DNA of 64,000 nt from Streptomyces shenzhenensis (GCF_021462265.1 NZ_JAJONF010000021.1:62001-126000); one strand, 5' to 3'. Positions 50,897 to 60,086 are shown, counted from the first letter of the stretch. A program made the numbers and translations. Notes: a model not told the origin generated them from the letters alone.

Positions 50897-51220
50897 TCAA
50901 CGGATTTGATCAGGCCACGGCGCCGCCCTCTTCCTCGCCCTCAGCGCCCTCCTCTTCCTGACTTCGGCGAAGATGTCGTCCATCGCTTTGGCGCTTGCGT
51001 GATCACGGACCGGAGCTGCTTGCGGTAGACCGCCGCTGTGGTCGCTTGGCTGCTGTGACCGGCCAAGAGCGCGGTCCGCTCCAGCGAGGATGCCGTAGTC
51101 GGAGAGGAGGGACACGAAGCTGTGCCTTGTGTCCGCAGAGGCCGTGTGCGGTGGAGTCCGTGTCGCCATTGGGCAGGCGTCCTCGCCGAGGGGGTATTCG
51201 CGACGCTCATGGTCGGCGGT
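50897..51220 (-). pseudogene. Tyrosine recombinase (phage integrase) C-terminal remnant
   Basis: Pieces of the catalytic domain in different frames: DTRHSFVSLLSDYGIL (R-H-x box), LLAGHSSQATTAAVYRKQLR (second H and the Tyr) and AKAMDDIFAEVRKRRA (C-terminal end). At least two frameshifts separate them and the N-terminal part is missing. It lies 5.5 kb outside attR, so it may be a relic of a different or larger element. Confidence 0.75.
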
Positions 51221-51377
51221 GTGGCGTTCCAGCCTCATCGGATGATGCGGATCACCCTCTCGGGTATGGGGCGGCGGGGTGCTCACGGGACGCACTGGCC
51301 TGCGGTAACCCGAGGTCTTGAAGATCGCCTACCGTCGTGGCGGAGATCCTTGCCCGTCGCCTGCGGTGGTGTGGGGT

Positions 51378-52031
51378 TCAGGACAGCTCGCGGGGTCCGT
51401 AGGGGGCGGTTGCCGCGCCGGTGGCCAGGGCCCAGTAGCGGTCGCCGTAGGACCAGTGCCACCACTCGGTGGGGTAGTTGACCAGGCCCGCGACGGTCAG
51501 GGCGGTTCCCAGGATCTTGCGGTGCTCGCGGGCTTGGCCGGTGACGTTGGCGGCGTTGGTGTAACAGGCGCCGTGACTTTCCTCCGGGTCGGCGTTGAGG
51601 CGGGTGCCGAGGTCCAGTTCGTGTCCGTGGGAGTCGACGAGCGTCAGGTCGACGGCGGCGCCCGCGCTGTGCGGCGCGATCTCGGGTGGGGAGACGTAGC
51701 GGCTGGCGGCCGTGTGGATCTGGCCGGCGGTCCAGTCGGGGTGCTCGGCTTGCAGTTGAGTGGCGTACTCCTCGAAGTACCGGCGTTGCAGGGACGGCGG
51801 GCGGTATCCCTCCACAAACAGCAGCCGCAGGCCGTCGGGCAGCAGTGCCTGGGCTGCGATGAGCCGCTCGAGGACGCCCCGGCGCAGGTGGGCGAAGGCG
51901 CCTGCGGGGTCCTGTTTGCGGGTGTCGACGAGCAGGGCGCCGTCGCTGCGGACATCCACCAGGCGTTCGCCGCACTCCTGGACAGGTATGGCTGCAATCT
52001 TGGGGTCCGACATCAGGATGATCTCGCTCAT
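51378..52031 (-). CDS. VanX-like D-Ala-D-Ala dipeptidase (M15D)
   Basis: A 217-residue zinc dipeptidase. Zinc and catalytic residues are H121 and D128 in APHSAGAAVDLTL, and E189 and H192 in EWWHWSYGD; R77 in VEGYRPPS is the expected catalytic arginine. ATG 52031 is supported by MSEIILMSDPKIAAIPV, the usual N-terminus. It cleaves D-Ala-D-Ala dipeptides; without vanH/vanA genes nearby it is more likely for peptidoglycan recycling or nutrition than glycopeptide resistance. Confidence 0.92.
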   Translation of the reverse strand: MSEIILMSDPKIAAIPVQECGERLVDVRSDGALLVDTRKQDPAGAFAHLRRGVLERLIAAQALLPDGLRLLFVEGYRPPSLQRRYFEEYATQLQAEHPDWTAGQIHTAASRYVSPPEIAPHSAGAAVDLTLVDSHGHELDLGTRLNADPEESHGACYTNAANVTGQAREHRKILGTALTVAGLVNYPTEWWHWSYGDRYWALATGAATAPYGPRELS

Positions 52032-52099
52032 GGGGAGATCATCACCTGCCTCGTCCCGCTCTCCCATCTGGATCTTCCCCCGTTGATAGTTTGATCGGC

Positions 52100-52783
52100 A
52101 TGGATCAAGGCCGTGTGTTGGAAGCGTTCCGTCTCGAAGCCGGGGAGCTCTCCCAGGCGGTTGCAGGGCTGTCCGAGGCGGAGTGGGATCGTCCGACGCG
52201 GTGTGAACCTTGGTCCGTGCGCGAGTTGTTGGGTCATGTCCGGGTGGTGATCGCGTGGTTGCCTCAGATGCTGGACGGCCCCGCTCCGGACAAGGCCGAG
52301 GTCAGTGCAGCGGAGTACTACCGGCCCGACGACAGGTTCAGCCCGCAGACCAACGCTGCCCGTCTCGGCCTGGCCCAGGACCACGCGGCCGGGCATGCCA
52401 GTGGTGCAGCTCTCGCCGAGGGCTTCGCCGCGACGTGGCAGCAGGTGGATCGGATGTGCCGGGACGAGGCGGAAGACCGAGTCGTGCGTACTCGTCATGG
52501 GGACGCAATGCTGCTCTCGGAGTTCTTGCTCACGAGGGTGGTGGAGATCGCGGTTCACGGCTTGGACCTGTCGGACGCGCTGGGGCGCGAACCGTGGCTG
52601 ACTACTGAGGCTGGGGCGGCAGTGCTGGAACTGCTGCTCGGGCCGGACCAGTTGGACGGGACGCGTGAACTGGGCTGGGACAGGCCGACCTTTCTGCGCA
52701 AGGTCACCGGTCGGGCGGCGCTCGACGTGCCGGAGACCACCCACTTCGAGCGGCTCGGTATTCGGTGGCTCACGCTCGGGTGA
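52100..52783 (+). CDS. Maleylpyruvate-isomerase-family, mycothiol-dependent enzyme
   Basis: A 227-residue DinB-like protein: LGHVRVVIAWLPQML in the N-terminal domain and TRVVEIAVHGLDLSDALG, the MDMPI metal-site pattern (an H-x-x-H-like arrangement of His at VHGLD). The C-terminal domain is RKVTGRAALDV. ATG at 52100 follows a TAGTTT -10-like box, so probably leaderless; divergent from the VanX-like gene. Likely a mycothiol S-transferase; substrate unknown. Confidence 0.86.
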   Translation: MDQGRVLEAFRLEAGELSQAVAGLSEAEWDRPTRCEPWSVRELLGHVRVVIAWLPQMLDGPAPDKAEVSAAEYYRPDDRFSPQTNAARLGLAQDHAAGHASGAALAEGFAATWQQVDRMCRDEAEDRVVRTRHGDAMLLSEFLLTRVVEIAVHGLDLSDALGREPWLTTEAGAAVLELLLGPDQLDGTRELGWDRPTFLRKVTGRAALDVPETTHFERLGIRWLTLG

Positions 52784-52809
52784 CGCCGCGTGAGGTGCAA
52801 GTCCCGAGG

Positions 52810-52950
52810 TCAGCTGAAGTAGGCGGCGGGCATCTGCTGCCACTGCCTGGAGAAGAACCGCTGGGCGTCCTCGACGATGGCCTTGACGGCCTTGCGTTGG
52901 GCCGGTGTGGTGGCGCTCAAGCCGAGCGGGCGTGGGTCGACGGCGGCCGG
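52810..52950 (-). pseudogene. Short C-terminal fragment of an unknown gene
   Basis: The only part of the 52784-53087 gap that looks coding: PLGLSATTPAQRKAVKAIVE then DAQRFFSRQWQQMPAAYFS to a stop. The upstream part of the same frame is low-quality. Probably a remnant; family not recognised. Confidence 0.25.
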
Positions 52951-53087
52951 GACGGGAGCTGGGGAGAGTGGTGGGCTGAGGAAGGTGGGACGCCACTGGT
53001 GCGTGAGAGGGTGACCGGTCAATAAGACGTCAGCCGCCTCTCCGTGACGCTGCGAACGCATGCTGTTGGTCTTGTTACGGTCGCCCG

Positions 53088-53585
53088 ATGGAGAGCTGGG
53101 ACGGGGACGACGTACGCGCTCGGATACGGGAGATGGCAGCACAGGACCCGGGGCGGGAGCGCTTCGGCGCGGACACGCACCGGTACGAGGTGACTCCGAC
53201 GCTTGCGGAGGCGGAGATCAGGGCCTTCGAGGAATCCCACGGCGTCGATCTGCCGATGGAGTACCGGTCCTTCGTCGCGGAGGTGGGCAACGGCCCCGCC
53301 GGTCCCTGCCACGGGTTGATGCCGTTGACCGTCACCCGCCCGGAGGCCGGCGACCCCGACGCGGTGCGCATCCGCGCCTACGACTTGCGTTCCAGCGCCC
53401 AGGAGGCCCTGTTCCGGGTGCAGATGCTGACGGATGACGACAGGCTGAGCGGGACCGCGGAAGACGTGCTTGCGGACATCACGGAGCTGCCCAAGGCGGA
53501 TGCCAGGGCCGCGCTGGACGAGCTGAGAGCACGGACACGTGACGACATCAGCCGACTCGTCGGCTCAGCGAAGCAGCACCTCTGA
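53088..53585 (+). CDS. SMI1/KNR4 (SUKH)-domain protein with atypical C-terminus
   Basis: A 165-residue protein. The first 85 residues match the SUKH/SMI1 start (ITPTLAEAEIRAFEESHGVD-like: VTPTLAEAEIRAFEESHGVDLPMEYRSFVAEVGNGPAGPCHGLMPL). After that the usual SUKH beta core is absent and a helical, unrelated stretch (DDRLSGTAEDVLADITELPKADARAALDEL) follows. It may be a fusion by deletion. SUKH proteins are often immunity proteins to toxins, but no toxin is adjacent. Confidence 0.72.
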   Translation: MESWDGDDVRARIREMAAQDPGRERFGADTHRYEVTPTLAEAEIRAFEESHGVDLPMEYRSFVAEVGNGPAGPCHGLMPLTVTRPEAGDPDAVRIRAYDLRSSAQEALFRVQMLTDDDRLSGTAEDVLADITELPKADARAALDELRARTRDDISRLVGSAKQHL

Positions 53586-53704
53586 GGTGCTGTCTCGCCA
53601 AGGTGCCGCGACGACTCGGCCGAGGACATCACGCGCCTCGTCCTCGCCTCGAAGCCGTCCCGGCTCGTCGGTCCGTAGCGGTGCCCGCCTCGCTGGGCTG
53701 GCTG

Positions 53705-56344
53705 TCAGGCAGGCGGCAGGTTGTCGATCTGGTTCTGCAGCCGGACGATGTCCCCTTCGGCCTTCGCGAGACGCGTCCGGATCTTCTCGACCACGTTGTC
53801 CGGTGCCTTCGCGAGGAACGCCTCGTTGCCGAGCTTGGCCTCCGCCTGGGCCTTCTCCTTCTCCGCCGAAGCCAGGTCCTTGGCCAGCCGCTTGCGCTCG
53901 GCCGCGACGTCGATCGTGCCCGAGAGGTCGAGCGCGACCGTGGCACCGGCGACCGGGAGGGTCGCCGTGGCGCTGAAGCCGTCGCCCTCCGGCTGCAGCC
54001 GCAGCAGCTGACGGATGGCGGCCTCGTGAGCGGCGAGCCGCGTACCCGACAGGTCCAGGCGGGCCGGGACCTTCTGACCGGGCTGGAGGCCCTGGTCCGA
54101 GCGGAAGCGGCGCACCTCGGTGATCACCTGCTGGAGGCTCTCGATCTCCGCCTCGGCTGCGGCATCGCGGAACCCGCTGTCGGACGGCCAGTCGGCGATC
54201 ACGACGGACTCGCGGCCGGTGAGCGTGGTCCACAGCGTCTCCGTCACGAACGGGACGATCGGGTGGAGCAGCTTCAGCGTCACGTCCAGGACCTCGCCCA
54301 GGACCCGTGCCGAGACCTTGGCCGCGTCGCCGCCGGCCATGAACGTCGTCTTGGACAGCTCGACGTACCAGTCGAAGACCTCGTCCCACGCGAAGTGGTA
54401 CAGGGCGTCGGCGAGCTTGGCGAACTGGTAGTCGTCGTAGTACGCGTCCGCCTCGGCCACGACGGTGTTCAGCCGGGACAGGATCCAGCGGTCCGCGGCC
54501 GAGAGCTGCTCGGCCGGAGGCAGCTCGCCCTCGGTCGTGGCGCCGTTCATCAGCGCGAACCGCGTCGCGTTCCAGATCTTGTTGGCGAAGTTGCGGGACG
54601 CCTGGACCCAGTCCTCGCCGATCGGCACGTCGGTACCGGGGTTGGCACCCCGCGCGAGCGTGAACCGCAGGGCGTCGGAGCCGTACTCGTCCATCCAGTC
54701 CAGCGGATTGACCGTGTTGCCGTACGACTTCGACATCTTCTTGCCGTGCTCGTCACGGACCATGCCGTGGAACGCGATGGTGGGGAAGGGGATCTCGCCG
54801 TCCATCACGTACAGGCCGAACATCATCATCCGGGCGACCCAGAAGAACATCAGGTCGTACCCGGTGACCATGACCGAGTTCGGATAGAACTTGGCCAGGT
54901 CCGCGGTCTCCTCGGGCCAGCCCAGCGTGGAGAAGGGCCACAGGCCGGACGAGAACCAGGTGTCGAGGACGTCGGTGTCCTGCTCCCAGCCCTCGCCGGT
55001 CGGCGGCTGCTCGTCGGGGCCGACGCACACGGTCTCCCCGTTCGGGCCGTGCCAGACGGGGATGCGGTGGCCCCACCACAACTGCCGTGAGATGCACCAG
55101 TCGTTGAGGTGGTCGACCCAGTCGAAGTACCGCTGCGACAGGTCCGCGGGGTGGATGTTCACCCGGCCGTCGCGGACCGCGTCGCCCGCGGCCTCGGCGA
55201 GCGTCTCGACCTTCACCCACCACTGCAGGGACAGTCGCGGTTCCAGCGTCGTCTTGCAGCGCGAGCAGTGGCCCACCGAGTGGACGTACGGCCGCTTCTC
55301 CGCGACGATCCGGCCCTCGGCGCGCAGCGCGGCGACGATCGCGGAACGGGCCTCGAAGCGGTCGAGCCCCTCGAAAGGCCCGTGGACGGTGATGACACCG
55401 CGCTCGTCCATGACGGTCAGCGACTCCAGGCCGTGCCGCTGGCCGATGGCGAAGTCGTTGGGGTCATGGGCGGGCGTGACCTTGACGGCACCGGTGCCGA
55501 ACTCGGGGTCGACGTGCGTGTCGGCGACGACCGGAATCGTACGGTCTGTCAGCGGCAGCCTGATGCGCCGGCCGACGAGGTGCTTGTAGCGCTCGTCGTC
55601 CGGGTGAACGGCGACGGCCGTGTCACCGAGCATGGTCTCCGCACGGGTGGTGGCGACGACGACCGTGTCGTCCCCCTCGCCGTACTTCAGGGAGACGAGT
55701 TCGCCGTCGTCGTCCTGGTAGTCGACCTCGATGTCCGAGATCGCCGTCAGACAGCGCGGACACCAGTTGATGATGCGCTCGGCGCGGTAGATCAGGCCGT
55801 CGTCGAACATCTTCTTGAAGACGGTCTGGACGGCACGGGACAGGCCCTCGTCCATGGTGAACCGGTCACGGCTCCACGCGACGCCGTTGCCCAGCCGCCT
55901 CATCTGGCCGGCGATCTTCCCGCCGGACTCGGCCTTCCACTGCCAGACCCGCTCGACGAACGCCTCACGGCCCAGGTCGTGACGGGACTTGCCCTCCTTG
56001 GCGAGCTCCCGCTCGACGACGTTCTGCGTCGCGATGCCCGCGTGGTCCATGCCGGGCTGCCACAGCGTCTCGTAGCCCTGCATGCGCTTGCGGCGGGTGA
56101 GGGCGTCGATCAGCGTGTGCTCGAAGGCGTGGCCCAGGTGAAGGGAACCGGTGACGTTCGGCGGCGGGATGACGACGGTGTACGCGGGCTTGTCGCTCTT
56201 CGCGTCGGCCTCGAAGTAACCGCGCTCTACCCAACGCTCGTACAGCGTCCCCTCTACCTCGGCCGGCGCGTACTGGGTCGGCAGTTCGGGGGCGCTGTTC
56301 GGCCCGCCGGCGGGGCGCTGAGTGTTGTCGGTCACGACGGCCAT
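53705..56344 (-). CDS. valS: Valyl-tRNA synthetase
   Basis: Full-length 879-residue class I synthetase: PPPNVTGSLHLGHAF (HIGH box near residue 69), WWGHRIPVWHG, GKKMSKSYGNTVNP (KMSKS near residue 534), the CP1 editing domain (TTRAETMLGDTAVAV, PAHDPNDF) and the C-terminal coiled coil (ERKRLAKDLASAEKEKAQAEAKLGNEAFLAKAP). Charges tRNA-Val and edits Thr. ATG 56344 or GTG 56335 may be the start. From memory the housekeeping valS of streptomycetes lies elsewhere, so this may be a second copy. Confidence 0.95.
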   Translation of the reverse strand: MAVVTDNTQRPAGGPNSAPELPTQYAPAEVEGTLYERWVERGYFEADAKSDKPAYTVVIPPPNVTGSLHLGHAFEHTLIDALTRRKRMQGYETLWQPGMDHAGIATQNVVERELAKEGKSRHDLGREAFVERVWQWKAESGGKIAGQMRRLGNGVAWSRDRFTMDEGLSRAVQTVFKKMFDDGLIYRAERIINWCPRCLTAISDIEVDYQDDDGELVSLKYGEGDDTVVVATTRAETMLGDTAVAVHPDDERYKHLVGRRIRLPLTDRTIPVVADTHVDPEFGTGAVKVTPAHDPNDFAIGQRHGLESLTVMDERGVITVHGPFEGLDRFEARSAIVAALRAEGRIVAEKRPYVHSVGHCSRCKTTLEPRLSLQWWVKVETLAEAAGDAVRDGRVNIHPADLSQRYFDWVDHLNDWCISRQLWWGHRIPVWHGPNGETVCVGPDEQPPTGEGWEQDTDVLDTWFSSGLWPFSTLGWPEETADLAKFYPNSVMVTGYDLMFFWVARMMMFGLYVMDGEIPFPTIAFHGMVRDEHGKKMSKSYGNTVNPLDWMDEYGSDALRFTLARGANPGTDVPIGEDWVQASRNFANKIWNATRFALMNGATTEGELPPAEQLSAADRWILSRLNTVVAEADAYYDDYQFAKLADALYHFAWDEVFDWYVELSKTTFMAGGDAAKVSARVLGEVLDVTLKLLHPIVPFVTETLWTTLTGRESVVIADWPSDSGFRDAAAEAEIESLQQVITEVRRFRSDQGLQPGQKVPARLDLSGTRLAAHEAAIRQLLRLQPEGDGFSATATLPVAGATVALDLSGTIDVAAERKRLAKDLASAEKEKAQAEAKLGNEAFLAKAPDNVVEKIRTRLAKAEGDIVRLQNQIDNLPPA

Positions 56345-56452
56345 TCTAGGGCGGTGGCCCTCCTCGCCTCGCCTGACTATTGCGCGCACACCGGGCCATG
56401 GCCAGGACGGAGAAGTGGCCACACGGAGGGCGTCCGGCAGTGATCGTCGTGT

Positions 56453-57187
56453 CTAACGGTGTTCCGGGTTCTCGTAGTCGCGGCGGCAGCCGGCGTCCCA
56501 GGCGGTGCGCTGGTTGCCGTAGGCGGGAATGCCGCCCAGGTCCTTCAGCGCGCGGGCCAGGTGGAGCAGGTTCCAGGTCATGAAGGTGGTGTTGCGGTTG
56601 GTGAAGTCGTTCTCCGGGCCGCCCGAACCCGGGTCGAGGTAGGAGGGGCCGGGGCCCGCCTCGCCGATCCATCCGGCGTCCGCCTGCGGAGGGATGGTGT
56701 ATCCGAGGTGCTGGAGGCTGTAGAGGACGTTCATGGCGCAGTGCTTGACGCCGTCCTCGTTGCCGGTGATCAGGCAGCCGCCCACCCGGCCGTAGTAGGC
56801 GTACTGCCCAGCCTCGTTGAGCAGGCTGGAGCACGCGTAGAGCCGTTCGATCACCTGCTTCATCACGGAGCTGTTGTCGCCCAGCCAGATGGGGCCGGCG
56901 AGCACGAGGATGTCCGCCGCCGTCACCTGCCGGTACAGCTCGGGCCAGGCGTCCGTCTCCCAGCCGTGCTCCCGCATGTCGGGCCAGACCCCGGTGGCGA
57001 TGTCGTGGTCCACCGCCCGCACCACGTCGACCCGCACGCCTTGCGCGTCCATGATGGCGGTACTGCGGTCGATCAGCCCCTGGGTGTTGCTCGTCTCGGG
57101 GGAACGCTTGAGGGTGCAGTTGATCACCAGGGCGCGCAGGTCGTCGTACCGGGACGGCGGCCCGTCGGTGGGCGACGAAGCGGTCAC
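56453..57187 (-). CDS. NADPH-dependent FMN reductase-like flavoprotein
   Basis: A 244-residue flavodoxin-fold enzyme: ALVINCTLKRSPETSNTQGL (phosphate-binding loop of FMN), ADILVLAGPIWLGDNSSVMKQVIER, GQYAYYGRVGGCLITGNEDG. The GTG at 57187 follows AGGAGG by 5 nt. Reduces quinones, flavins or nitro-compounds using NAD(P)H; the partner is unknown. Leftward, divergent from the acetolactate synthase gene. Confidence 0.88.
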   Translation of the reverse strand: MTASSPTDGPPSRYDDLRALVINCTLKRSPETSNTQGLIDRSTAIMDAQGVRVDVVRAVDHDIATGVWPDMREHGWETDAWPELYRQVTAADILVLAGPIWLGDNSSVMKQVIERLYACSSLLNEAGQYAYYGRVGGCLITGNEDGVKHCAMNVLYSLQHLGYTIPPQADAGWIGEAGPGPSYLDPGSGGPENDFTNRNTTFMTWNLLHLARALKDLGGIPAYGNQRTAWDAGCRRDYENPEHR

Positions 57188-57345
57188 TCGTTCCTCCTGA
57201 AAGCCCTGCCATCACGTGGGGCGCGTGGCGAGTCGTCCATCTCCGAGGTCCAGCGTGCGAGTCGGCCACGGCAGGGTGCCACCGCAGTACCTCCGAATGG
57301 CCCCGACCGTGTCCGTCCGCTGTCCTGCGGCTCCGGGTCTGCTGC

Positions 57346-57452
57346 AGGTCCGGCTCCCGCTCCGGCTCCGGCTCCCGCTCCGGCTTCGGCTTCGGCTCCC
57401 GCTTCGGCTCCGGCTTACGCTTCGGCTCCCGCTCCGGCTGGGACCCGGCCGC
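57346..57452. repeat. About 100 bp of GGCTCC/CGCTCC-type 6-bp repeats
   Basis: Roughly 17 units such as GGCTCCCGCTCCGGCTTCGG in the 366-bp divergent gap (57188-57553) between the flavoprotein and acetolactate synthase genes. The frames it opens give only Pro-Ala or Ser-Arg repeats, so it is noncoding. It is a likely site of length variation next to two promoters. Confidence 0.7.
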
Positions 57453-57553
57453 GTCACCGGGTCGACTCGCCACTGACGGACAGGGCGGCGGGGCCGCCCC
57501 GGTCGGCGGCGGACGGGTGGCCGGGGCAGGCGGGGCGTGCCTACGTTCGTCTC

Positions 57554-59245
57554 ATGGATACCGAAGGCGCGAACGGCCCGCAGGACACGGCTGCCGTGGA
57601 GGACGTCGCGCACCTGTTGGTGCGGTGCCTGCGGGCCGAGGGCGTGGAGTACGTCTTCGGGATTCCCGGCGAGGAGAACATCCGCTTCGTCGACGCGCTG
57701 AACGGCTCCGGGATCCGGTACGTCCTGGTGCGCCACGAGCAGGCCGCCTCGTTCATGGCGGAGATCTACGGGCGGCTGACCGGCCGGGCCGGGGTGTGCT
57801 CGGCCACGCTGGGACCCGGTGCGATCAACCTGCTCCTCGGCACCGCGGACGCCATGACCAACAGCTCCCCGATGGTCGCCCTGGCCGCCCAGGGCTCCCT
57901 GCGCCGTACGCACAAGGAGTCGCACCAGGTCATCGACCTGGTGTCGATGTTCGCCCCGGTCACCCAGTGGGCGGCCCAGATCGTGTGTCCGGACGCGGTG
58001 CCGGAGATGACTCGCAAGGCGTTCAAGACCGCGCAGAGCGAGCGCCCCGGTGCCGTGTTCCTGGCCGTGCCGGAGGACATCGAGGCGGGGCGTCCCGCCC
58101 GGCCGCTGGCACCCCTGCAGATCGACAAGGTGCGAGCCGACGCGCCGTCCCCCGCCCAGATCGCGCGGGCGGTCGAGGTGCTTGCCCCGGCTCGGCACCC
58201 CATCGTGCTGGCGGGCCACGGCGCCGCCAGAGCCGGGGCCTCCGCTGCCCTGGTGCGGTTCGCCGAACGGCTGAACATCCCGGTCGCGACCACGTTCCAC
58301 GGCAAGGGCGTCTTCCCCGACGACCACCCGAACGCCCTCGGTGCGGTCGGCTTCATGCGCCACGACTACGGCAACTTCGGCTTCGACGCGGCCGACGTAC
58401 TGATCTGTGTGGGCTACGAGATCCAGGAGTTCGACCCGGTCAAGATCAACCCGAACGGCGACAAACGGATCCTTCACGTGCACCGCTTCCCCGCCGAGGT
58501 GGACGCCCACTACCCGGTGGCGGTGGGCGTCAGAGGGGACCCCTCACAGGCGCTGGACGCACTCGCGGCGGCACTGCCCGAGGGACTCGCCTACGACTGC
58601 GGAAGCAGCGAGAAGATCCGCACGCTGCTCGACGAAGAACTCCAGTACGGACGCGACAACGACGCGTTCCCCGTAGTACCGCAGCGCGTGGTCACCGATG
58701 TCCGCACCGCCCTTGACCGCCACGACATCGTCCTCGCCGACACCGGCGCGGGGAAAATGTGGATGTCCCGCCTCTACCCGACCTACGAACCGGACACCTG
58801 TCTGGTCTCCAACGGCCTGTCCACGATGGGTTTCGCGCTGCCGGGCGCCATCGCCGCCAAGCTCGCCCGGCCGGACCGACGGGTCCTGGCGATGATGGGT
58901 GACGGCTCCTTCCTGATGAACTCCCAGGAACTGGAGACCGCCGTCCGCGAACGCGTCCCGCTCGTCGTGCTCGTCCTGGTGGACGAGGAGTACGGCCTGA
59001 TCACCTGGAAGATGGAACTCGAACTCGGCCGGCACAGCCACACCCGGTTCACCAACCCCGACCTGGTCGCCTACGCCGAGAGCTTCGGCGCACGCGGCTA
59101 CGCTGTCGAGGCCGCCGACCAGCTGCTGCCCGTGCTGCGCCGTGCTCTCGACGACGACGCGGTCTCCGTGATCGCCTGTCCCGTCGACTACTCCGAGAAC
59201 CTGCGCCTGACCGACAGACTGGGCAGCCTGCACGGACCGTTCTGA
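57554..59245 (+). CDS. Thiamine-diphosphate acetolactate synthase (AlsS-like)
   Basis: A 563-residue ThDP enzyme: N-terminal VFGIPGEENIRFVDALNGSG-I, cofactor-activating Glu E62 in RHEQAASFMAE, and the ThDP motif GDGSFLMNSQELETAVRERV with EYGLITWKME. The lack of an adjacent regulatory subunit (ilvN) and the sequence style suggest a catabolic-type acetolactate synthase making acetolactate from pyruvate. ATG at 57554 follows a TACGTT -10-like box. Its product is the first intermediate to valine or acetoin. Confidence 0.88.
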   Translation: MDTEGANGPQDTAAVEDVAHLLVRCLRAEGVEYVFGIPGEENIRFVDALNGSGIRYVLVRHEQAASFMAEIYGRLTGRAGVCSATLGPGAINLLLGTADAMTNSSPMVALAAQGSLRRTHKESHQVIDLVSMFAPVTQWAAQIVCPDAVPEMTRKAFKTAQSERPGAVFLAVPEDIEAGRPARPLAPLQIDKVRADAPSPAQIARAVEVLAPARHPIVLAGHGAARAGASAALVRFAERLNIPVATTFHGKGVFPDDHPNALGAVGFMRHDYGNFGFDAADVLICVGYEIQEFDPVKINPNGDKRILHVHRFPAEVDAHYPVAVGVRGDPSQALDALAAALPEGLAYDCGSSEKIRTLLDEELQYGRDNDAFPVVPQRVVTDVRTALDRHDIVLADTGAGKMWMSRLYPTYEPDTCLVSNGLSTMGFALPGAIAAKLARPDRRVLAMMGDGSFLMNSQELETAVRERVPLVVLVLVDEEYGLITWKMELELGRHSHTRFTNPDLVAYAESFGARGYAVEAADQLLPVLRRALDDDAVSVIACPVDYSENLRLTDRLGSLHGPF

Positions 59246-59393
59246 CATCCGTCCACCCGGTCTACCCGGTCGATCGCGCTGAGGCGAAGTGCGCATTCGC
59301 CACCACGGCACGGACCTGACGCACAGGTGGCGGCGGGAGGCGGGCGCGTGACGGCGAGGCGGCGGGCTGCCTCCTCGTGCGTGACCCGCGAAA

Positions 59394-59759
59394 TCAGCGT
59401 GGGGCGAGCAGCTGCCCCATCGCGGCGAACACCGACGGCTCGACCCGGTAGTACACCCACGTGCCACGCCGCTCGGAGGTCAGCAGACCGGCGTCCTTGA
59501 GCTTCTTCAGGTGGTGGGAGACGGTCGGCTGGGAGACACCGACGTCCGAGATGTCGCACACGCACGCCTCGCCGCCCTCGTGGGAGGCGACCGCGGAGAA
59601 GAGCCGCAGGCGCACCGGGTCCCCGAGCGCCTTGAACATCCGCGCCGCCACGTCGGCTTCCTCCGCGGTGAACGGACGCTCGGTGAGCGGCGGGCAGCAC
59701 GGCGCCGCTGCCTCGCCGGAGGCGGGTTCCAGCAGCGGCAGCGCCTTCGTATTCGACAT
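59394..59759 (-). CDS. arsR: ArsR-family metalloregulator
   Basis: A 121-residue winged-helix repressor. The helix-turn-helix is VSQPTVSHHLKKLKDAGLL, and the As(III) motif C66-V-C68 lies in ACVCDI. Two extra cysteines (C21, C22) lie near the N-terminus. ATG 59759 sits inside an 8-bp inverted repeat operator, suggesting autoregulation. Faces away from the ArsO-like gene, which has a near-identical operator. Confidence 0.92.
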   Translation of the reverse strand: MSNTKALPLLEPASGEAAAPCCPPLTERPFTAEEADVAARMFKALGDPVRLRLFSAVASHEGGEACVCDISDVGVSQPTVSHHLKKLKDAGLLTSERRGTWVYYRVEPSVFAAMGQLLAPR

Positions 59760-59783
59760 ACGTCTATGTTGACACATGTCGAA
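59752..59783. promoter_or_regulatory. ArsR operator over the arsR start
   Basis: TTCGACAT ... ATGTCGAA arms flank GTCTATGTTGAC, which is also found at 60055-60086. The 270 bp between the two sites is GC-rich and without a gene. Confidence 0.72.
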
Positions 59784-60054
59784 CCAGTGCACGAGGGCCG
59801 CCCGGCCCCAGGTTCGGGGGGTGCGGGCGGCCAGGCGACGCGCGATCCGTTCCGCACCCCGGCCGACCCCGCGCCGACACGGGGAGTTCGACGACAGGCC
59901 GCGCCGCCGAGAGTTCCCGGCGGGGGCAGACGGGCGACGGCCTCGTCCTGGCGCGAGCGGCGGCGACAGCGGCCCGGGGCTCCGCCGAAGGGCATCCCGG
60001 ACTGCGAGCCGTACGCGGCGACGCGTCGCGCACCCGCCCCGCCCGGCTCGCGGA

Positions 60055-60086
60055 TTCGATAGATGTCTATGTTGACGCTTATCGAT
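60055..60086. promoter_or_regulatory. Second ArsR operator, ahead of the ArsO-like gene
   Basis: TTCGAT ... ATCGAT arms around the shared core GTCTATGTTGAC. 59-90 bp before the GTG of the flavoprotein gene, so ArsR likely controls both promoters. Confidence 0.68.

Noticed and set aside
51378..52031. A vancomycin-resistance cluster
   Set aside because: Only the VanX-like dipeptidase is present; no VanH, VanA or VanRS nearby.
54891..56443. Long plus-strand frames opposite valS
   Set aside because: Shadows; the minus strand is a complete synthetase with both signature motifs.
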